Shown here: piece by piece, positions 1 through 5,300 of the stretch
Layout of the letters: each line of letters opens with the position of its first letter
Numbering within the stretch: the stretch's first letter is position 1
Position numbers and translations under genes: made by a program
The notes under the pieces: generated by a model
Told to the model about the DNA's origin: nothing
Databases searched by the model: none
The model's input: only the letters and a program-made list of their open reading frames with translations
Assembly: GCA_038327555.1 (NCBI GenBank)
Contig: JBBQLD010000221.1
Location: 1-7,835 of the forward strand
Direction of reading: 5' to 3'
DNA: 7,835 bases
Source of the DNA: M3007 sp038327555
GTDB lineage: Bacteria > Bacteroidota > Bacteroidia > Chitinophagales > Saprospiraceae

Positions 1-137
1 ACACACCCATTTTTTTTGGGGAATTCCTTCAAAAACTCCGGGGCAATTTGGTTTTGTGTCTTTTACCCCCGTCCGCTACGACATGACAAACCCGCTTTTA
101 GTACCATCCTGTACAGCAAAAGAGTAGGCAGTTACAT
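1..137. other. Short flank downstream of the minus-strand gene, no gene supported
   Basis: This stretch lies past the stop codon of the minus-strand membrane protein gene. I see no convincing coding region, RNA gene or strong hairpin followed by a T-run. A small open frame on the plus strand runs from here into the 3' end of the minus-strand gene, but it is best explained as a shadow. The region may hold the 3' untranslated end of that gene. Confidence 0.4.
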
Positions 138-2111
138 TTACTTCTTCAACGAGGGCTCCACCGCATACGCCTTCTCAAACCACTCGCCCGACAATTCGGG
201 TTTGCCCATATCCTTGTAAGCCGATCCGATATAAAAATAGAGCGTGCCGGATTTTTTGTTGTCGGCATATTTAAGCGCCTCTTTCCATTGCTCGATGGCT
301 TGTGGGAACTTCTTTTGCATGGCAAGTACAGCACCGAGATTGCGTCGGCCATCCACAAAGCGCGGGTCGAATTCAACCGATTTTCGGTACACTTCTTCGG
401 CTTTCTCGGGCTGCCCACGGGTGAAATAAATTTTGCCCATGTTGGAGAGCACCTCTGAGTTGTTGTACCTAAACTTAAGCGACTCTTGATAGTCTTCCAA
501 GGCTTTATCCCAGGCGGCGCGCTGCTCTTCCGGGTTTTTAAGCACTTCACCCAGCCGGAAATACGCGAGGCCACGGCTGCCATAAGCATCGTGGTATTTT
601 GGGTAAAGTTGGATGCACTTATCGTAACATTCAATACCACGTCGCACCTGATCCACGTCTTTCACTACGCTTTCTTTGTCGTCCATTCCAATGCGCACGG
701 TTTCGAGGGCATTGTGGTAGTTGAGTTTGGCACAGTTGGGCGAATTAGGCAAATCTGCGGCATAAAGCGCGGCACTATCATACCACGCGCCATTACGGAA
801 CACTGTTTTGAGCGAATATGCTGCAAGTAAAACGCCAACAGCCATCCACAAGGCGGTGCCTTTTCCGTTGGGATTCCAGACCTCCGTTAAATCGTTGATT
901 TTAAAGATCTTGCAAAACAACCAACCTACCGCCAAGGCAAATCCAAAGGAAGGAATGTAGAGCAAACGTTCACCATAAGAAGTACCAATGAGCATTAAAA
1001 CGTTGCTAAACACCGAAAACGTAGCGAGGTAAAACAGAATCGCAAACGAGAGAATATGCTTGCGGGTCAAATTGAGCACCGCCCAGATGCCCATCCCGGC
1101 ATACGCAAAGAAGCCTGCCAGCGCCCTGAAATCACCAAAATTCACCACTTTCACTTGCGGATAACCCATGTCGCACACCAGTGGGTGAGGGAACAGGAGG
1201 GTCTTCAGATAATACCCGCACATCATAAACGCCGAAGCCAATCGCTCCCCTTGGTTTTTGGTTTCCACCATAAAATTGTCGAGGATGGAATAGGTTTCCG
1301 GGTAGGGCTGTGCATCCAGAATCTGCTTTCGGATGTATAGAAAAATGACAGCAGGTACCAATAAAGCTACCGTGGTTTTCGCAATTTTACCCACAGGTGC
1401 CGGAGAAAAATACCACATGGCCAAAGGGAAAACGGCCATAAATGTGAGCGAACTTTCTTTGGAAAACATGGCCACGGTATAGCATAGCACAGCTGCAATG
1501 AGCCATTTGAGTTCGTCTTTATCGATGTATTCCCAGATGGCGCGAAGGGTGAGTGTGCCGAAAAGCAGGGAAAGAATTTCGTCGCGGCTTTTGATGTTGG
1601 CCACCACTTCGGTATGTACCGGATGTGCCATGAACACCAGGACGGTAATGGCGACCAATGCCGGTGGATAGGCCACCAAGATCCGCCGCCAGGTAGTCCA
1701 CAATACCCAGCCCGTAAGGGCATAAAACAAGGCATTCAACACGTGGCCAAGCATTGGATTGTCTGGCGAAAGTTGCCATTCGAGGGTAAACATCGTAAGG
1801 GGTATAGGCCTGTAAAGCGACCCAACACTATTCCAGGACCCAAAACGATACTCCGTGGAAAAAATGAGCCCAATGTTTTTCAGGCCACCCTTGGTGATCC
1901 AGTTAGACTTAATGATGGAAAAATCGTCGAGGGTGTAAAGGTGTCCCAAGGTGTTGGCATACAACAGAAAACCCAAAGCGGCGGCGGCAACGCCTACCCA
2001 GATAGCGCCTTTTACGTTGGGATAATTACGCGGAGTCCTGGTTGCCGGACGTAGGACGCTGGATGGCTTTCGCGATTGTGGAACGGGACTAGGTAGTTTC
2101 TTTTTTGACAT
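138..2111 (-). CDS. Polytopic membrane protein with TPR repeats, TMTC-like GT-C O-mannosyltransferase homologue
   Basis: Encodes 657 residues from the ATG at 2111 to TAA at 140-138. The frame extends to a TTG at 2135, but I prefer the ATG: it has AAGGG about 8 bases upstream and gives a normal basic cytoplasmic N-terminus (MSKKK). The N-terminal two thirds hold about ten hydrophobic segments starting near residue 36. Landmarks match the TMTC family: an acidic pair in the first extracytoplasmic loop (LDD, 61-63), SLYRPIPLT (98-106), HPVHTEVVANIKSRDE (163-178), SKES (217-220), ERLLYIPSFGF (381-391) and RNGAWYDSAALY (439-450). TPR repeats follow from about 487. Eukaryotic TMTC proteins are dolichol-phosphate-mannose-dependent O-mannosyltransferases with the same membrane-plus-TPR layout. 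Bacterial homologues are mostly uncharacterised, so membrane glycosyltransferase activity on exported protein is inference. The fold and family assignment is fairly secure; donor and acceptor are unknown. The gene is divergent from the large adhesin gene, with 214 bases between start codons. Confidence 0.85.
   Translation of the reverse strand: MSKKKLPSPVPQSRKPSSVLRPATRTPRNYPNVKGAIWVGVAAAALGFLLYANTLGHLYTLDDFSIIKSNWITKGGLKNIGLIFSTEYRFGSWNSVGSLYRPIPLTMFTLEWQLSPDNPMLGHVLNALFYALTGWVLWTTWRRILVAYPPALVAITVLVFMAHPVHTEVVANIKSRDEILSLLFGTLTLRAIWEYIDKDELKWLIAAVLCYTVAMFSKESSLTFMAVFPLAMWYFSPAPVGKIAKTTVALLVPAVIFLYIRKQILDAQPYPETYSILDNFMVETKNQGERLASAFMMCGYYLKTLLFPHPLVCDMGYPQVKVVNFGDFRALAGFFAYAGMGIWAVLNLTRKHILSFAILFYLATFSVFSNVLMLIGTSYGERLLYIPSFGFALAVGWLFCKIFKINDLTEVWNPNGKGTALWMAVGVLLAAYSLKTVFRNGAWYDSAALYAADLPNSPNCAKLNYHNALETVRIGMDDKESVVKDVDQVRRGIECYDKCIQLYPKYHDAYGSRGLAYFRLGEVLKNPEEQRAAWDKALEDYQESLKFRYNNSEVLSNMGKIYFTRGQPEKAEEVYRKSVEFDPRFVDGRRNLGAVLAMQKKFPQAIEQWKEALKYADNKKSGTLYFYIGSAYKDMGKPELSGEWFEKAYAVEPSLKK
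156..653 (-). repeat. C-terminal TPR repeat region of the membrane protein
   Basis: Residues about 487-652 contain four or five tetratricopeptide units. Recognisable pieces are the helix pairs around YDKCIQLYPKYHDAYGSRG (496-514), ALEDYQESLKFRYNNSEVL (537-555), AEEVYRKSVEFDPRFVDG (571-588) and AIEQWKEALKYADNKKSG (605-622). They carry the typical small-residue/Tyr/Pro pattern (for example the P after EFD). There is an insertion between the first and second units (KNPEEQ, 525-530). In TMTC-like proteins this domain lies on the same side as the catalytic loops and is thought to hold the acceptor protein; that role is inferred here. Confidence 0.85.
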
Positions 2112-2150
2112 GGTGCTGCCCTTTTTAAAAAACAAGGCTTGTTTGAAAGG

Positions 2151-2178
2151 CGAATGTACGGCATGAATATTTTTTCAA
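2151..2178 (-). promoter_or_regulatory. Candidate Bacteroidota promoter for the TMTC-like gene
   Basis: Read on the minus strand, TTG (2178-2176) is followed after 17 bases by TACATTCG (2158-2151). This compares with the Bacteroidota consensus TTG-N17-23-TAnnTTTG, with one mismatch in the -7 box. A transcript starting a few bases after the box would have a leader of about 30 bases before the ATG at 2111. The match is short and could be chance. Confidence 0.35.
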
Positions 2179-2282
2179 GGAGCGGTCAATGGAGGAACCC
2201 GAATTCTTTTTAAAAACACGAAGAAACGGGGGAATAAAAACTCCAATCTGCTAAATGTTAAAACTTTGGCGTCAGATAACTT

Positions 2283-2290
2283 TATCTTTG
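2283..2290 (+). promoter_or_regulatory. Candidate -7 box (TATCTTTG) for the large adhesin gene
   Basis: TATCTTTG fits the Bacteroidota -7 consensus TAnnTTTG exactly and ends 35 bases before the ATG at 2326, a sensible leader length. No TTG lies at the expected distance upstream; the nearest, at 2266-2268, is only 14 bases away. The -33 half is therefore weak or absent. The region just before the start is AT-rich and lacks a Shine-Dalgarno sequence, which is usual in this phylum. Confidence 0.45.
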
Positions 2291-2325
2291 GCCATTCCAT
2301 CGCAACAAGTCTATTTTTTATTGAT

Positions 2326-2391
2326 ATGGTGCTAAGACTACTACTTTTTAGCGGGTTAATACTTTTTTTGACGAATACCCGCATATCTGCT
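2326..2391 (+). other. Sec signal peptide of the adhesin
   Basis: Residues 1-22 show a short N-region with one Arg (MVLR), a hydrophobic core (LLLFSGLILFL, 5-15) and a polar end with a plausible signal peptidase I site after ISA, before QDC. The cysteine at 25 is not in a lipobox position, so a lipoprotein is unlikely. Sec export to the periplasm is the required first step for type IX cargo. Confidence 0.85.
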
Positions 2392-5300
2392 CAAGATTGT
2401 TTCCTCCCGTTTGTTCCAGCGCAATTCAAGGCCCGCCTGGCCTGGCAGTCAGGTCAAGACGGTGCGTCGGTGGTAGCTTCGCCCATGGTGGCCAACCTAA
2501 ACCCACAACAAGATAGCCTTCCAGAAATCATCGTAATTGAAGGATCTGCATTCAATTCATTTAACAATAGGATTCTTTTTTACCGTGGCGATGGGTCCAA
2601 TGCGAACAACCCGAAAATTCTAATCGTACCAGGCAACTTGGACTTTTACCCTGCTCCTGGTGTTACCATTGGAGATGTTGATGGCGATGGTATCCCGGAA
2701 CTAATGGTCACCTGTGTAGATCGGCGCATTCGGGTTTTCAATAATTACACGGAAGCGCCAGGGGCGCCCATGAACCTCTGGATTACGTCTGCGGAACTTA
2801 CAGATTTTATTGATCAGCGACCATTGCTTGCCGATTTTGATGGGGATGGCATTCCTGAAGTGTACGCAGGCAGCGATATTTACAAATTTAACTTTACAAA
2901 CCCCGCTGCTCCAACCTTGAATAAGGTAATCAACGGACCCCAGGCAAACCAGGGGCGGGCGCAATATTCAGGCTACAATGAGGGGAGTTGTAATCCAACT
3001 GCTGTAGATATCCTTACTTTGGCCGACTGCAATGGCGATCCAGATTGTGGTGGTCTGGAACTCGTGGCTGGCCCGATGATTTATTCCATAGATCTCGATT
3101 TGACAGACGGGGATGGGTATCAAATCAAGGTGCAACGCGATCTTAATACCATGATTGTTCCGCCAACTGCCGGATACAAGGATGGCTATACTTCTGTTGC
3201 AGATTTGAATTTGGATGGCACTTTGGATATTGTCGTTTCATCCGGACGTCAGACCAATCAATTCGGCGTGTATGTGTGGAATAAAAACGGATTGATCCGC
3301 TGGTTTCCATATCCGACCAATCCGATAAACAGTGGTAGCCTGGCCTGTATTGCCAATGTTTTCGACGACACAAAACAGGGGTACGCAATTGATTTTCCGG
3401 AAATATTGGTTTGTAGCTCTTATAACGTCACCTGCTTCAACTTGCATGCGGCCCAATCTTTTCCTGCTGCGCCGTATTGGTGGAATCTTCCCACCTCCGA
3501 CTTTTCTGGATGGACGGGTTCTACCGTGTATGATTTTAATGGCGATGGAATTTCTGAAATTGTTTACCGTGACGAGAGCAATTTGAGGATTTTGTACGGT
3601 GACGGGGCTCCGTTTCCACCCGGCGTAGACGCAGAGCGAAACTGGTTTAAGGTTCCATGCTTTTCGCGCACCGCCGACGAATATCCAGTGGTTGCAGACG
3701 TGGACAATGATGGAGAAACAGAAATTACCGTCACGGGGGGCTTAAACTCAAATACGTTTTCATCAAGAGGACGGTTGCGGGTATACGAGTCAGATTCTGG
3801 CCCTTGGGTGCCTTGTCGAAACGTGTGGAATCAGTTCAACTATTTCATTGTCAACGTGAATGACGACCTGAGCATTCCCGCAGTGCAGGATATGCACCAC
3901 CTCGAACTGCCCGCACCCGGCTCTGGAAAACGCCCCCTGAACCTGTACTTATCACAACGGCCTTTACTGGATGAAAACTTTGATCCGTTCATTCCTTTGT
4001 CCAATGCATCGGCTTCGGTAAGTCAAGTGATATGCAAACCCGATAGCGTGACAATTGAATTAAATATCTGCAATACAGGCGATAAATTACTCCCTGCAGG
4101 AATACCCATTGCGTTTTATTCATCCGATCCGACTACGACCAATGCGTTGTTGCTCGGTACCCCACTGTTGACCAACAGTGTGGTTAAAATAGATTCCTGC
4201 AAGATTTTCAGTTTTACCATCCCTAAAGCAGCCGGTATCGCTTTCGGGGTTTTAAACGACGACGGCTCCACCCCTCGACCATATCAATTGGGCATAGATT
4301 TTCCCATCACCGACGAACTGGAATGCGACTTTTTGAATAACATTTTTCAATTTGACATGCCTGCAACCTCCCTTCCGATCAACCTTGGCCCCAATATTGG
4401 CTTCTGCCAGGACACCACATTGTTACTCGATGCGGGGTCGGGCTACACCAGCTATCTCTGGCAAGACGGAAGCACCAGCCCTACATTTCAGACCCAACAA
4501 CCGGGTTTGTATTGGGTGGAAGTCACGGATTTTTGTACAGTAAAACACAGCGACTCCTTATGGGTGAATCTTCTTGAAATACCTGATATTCAGTTGAATA
4601 CAATCAATGGAGATTGTTTTGGAACCCCGGCCAGCGTAACGGCTTTGGCACAAAGTATTTACCTGCCCCTTAGCTATGCATGGTCTTCTGGCGATAATGT
4701 GCCGAATATCAGCGGCCTCTCGGATGGAATCTACACGGTTACGGTAACCAATGCCAAGGGCTGTACTTCCCAGGATTCTACCTGGGTAGAGGCGGGTGGG
4801 GGAGTCCAAATATCGGCCTCCATTGCGGCGCCGATTTTATGTTTTGGACAAAGCGGTGCGCTAAGCCTGGGTGTTTTACAGGGAACTCCGCCGTATGCCG
4901 TGCAATGGTCGGACGGTAGCTCCACACCAGATTTGTCCAACGTGTTGGCGGGCGATTATGCAGTCACCGTCCTGGATGCTGACCAGTGCGCGGATACGGT
5001 TCAGATTTCGATTGCACAACCAGATCCCTTGGTTTCAAGTGGGCTGGCTGCTGTGCCCAGTTGCCCTGGGTTAGCAACAGGCCAAGCGGCATTTTTAGGT
5101 GCAGGGCAAGGAACTCCGCCTTACGCGCTGCTTTGGTCGAACAATGAAACATCCTCCACCTTGAATGGCTTGACTGCGGGTGCTTATCAGCTCACCATAA
5201 CGGATGCCAACGGTTGCACCTTGGAGGAAATCATTCAGGTCTCTGAATATTTGGCACCCCTGGCTGCTCCTGTTGAAGAAGACCTGACCTGTTTTGGATC

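Noticed and set aside
16..219. 67-codon open frame on the plus strand at the left edge
   Set aside because: It overlaps the 3' end of the membrane protein gene antisense, and the peptide has no recognisable features.
1614..2054. 146-codon plus-strand open frame
   Set aside because: It lies wholly antisense to the membrane protein gene, whose own frame has clear family motifs; the peptide is rich in Gly, Pro and Lys without a domain pattern.
2109..2135. TTG at 2135 as start of the membrane protein
   Set aside because: It would add only eight residues; the ATG at 2111 has AAGGG at a good distance and gives a usual N-terminus.
2175..2384. 69-codon minus-strand open frame across the intergenic region
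   Set aside because: It begins inside the signal-peptide coding region of the adhesin, and its peptide matches nothing I recognise.
2326..4005. Enzyme domain in the N-terminal half of the adhesin
   Set aside because: Only propeller-like strands and acidic loops are visible; no catalytic motif of a protease, glycosidase or nuclease was found.
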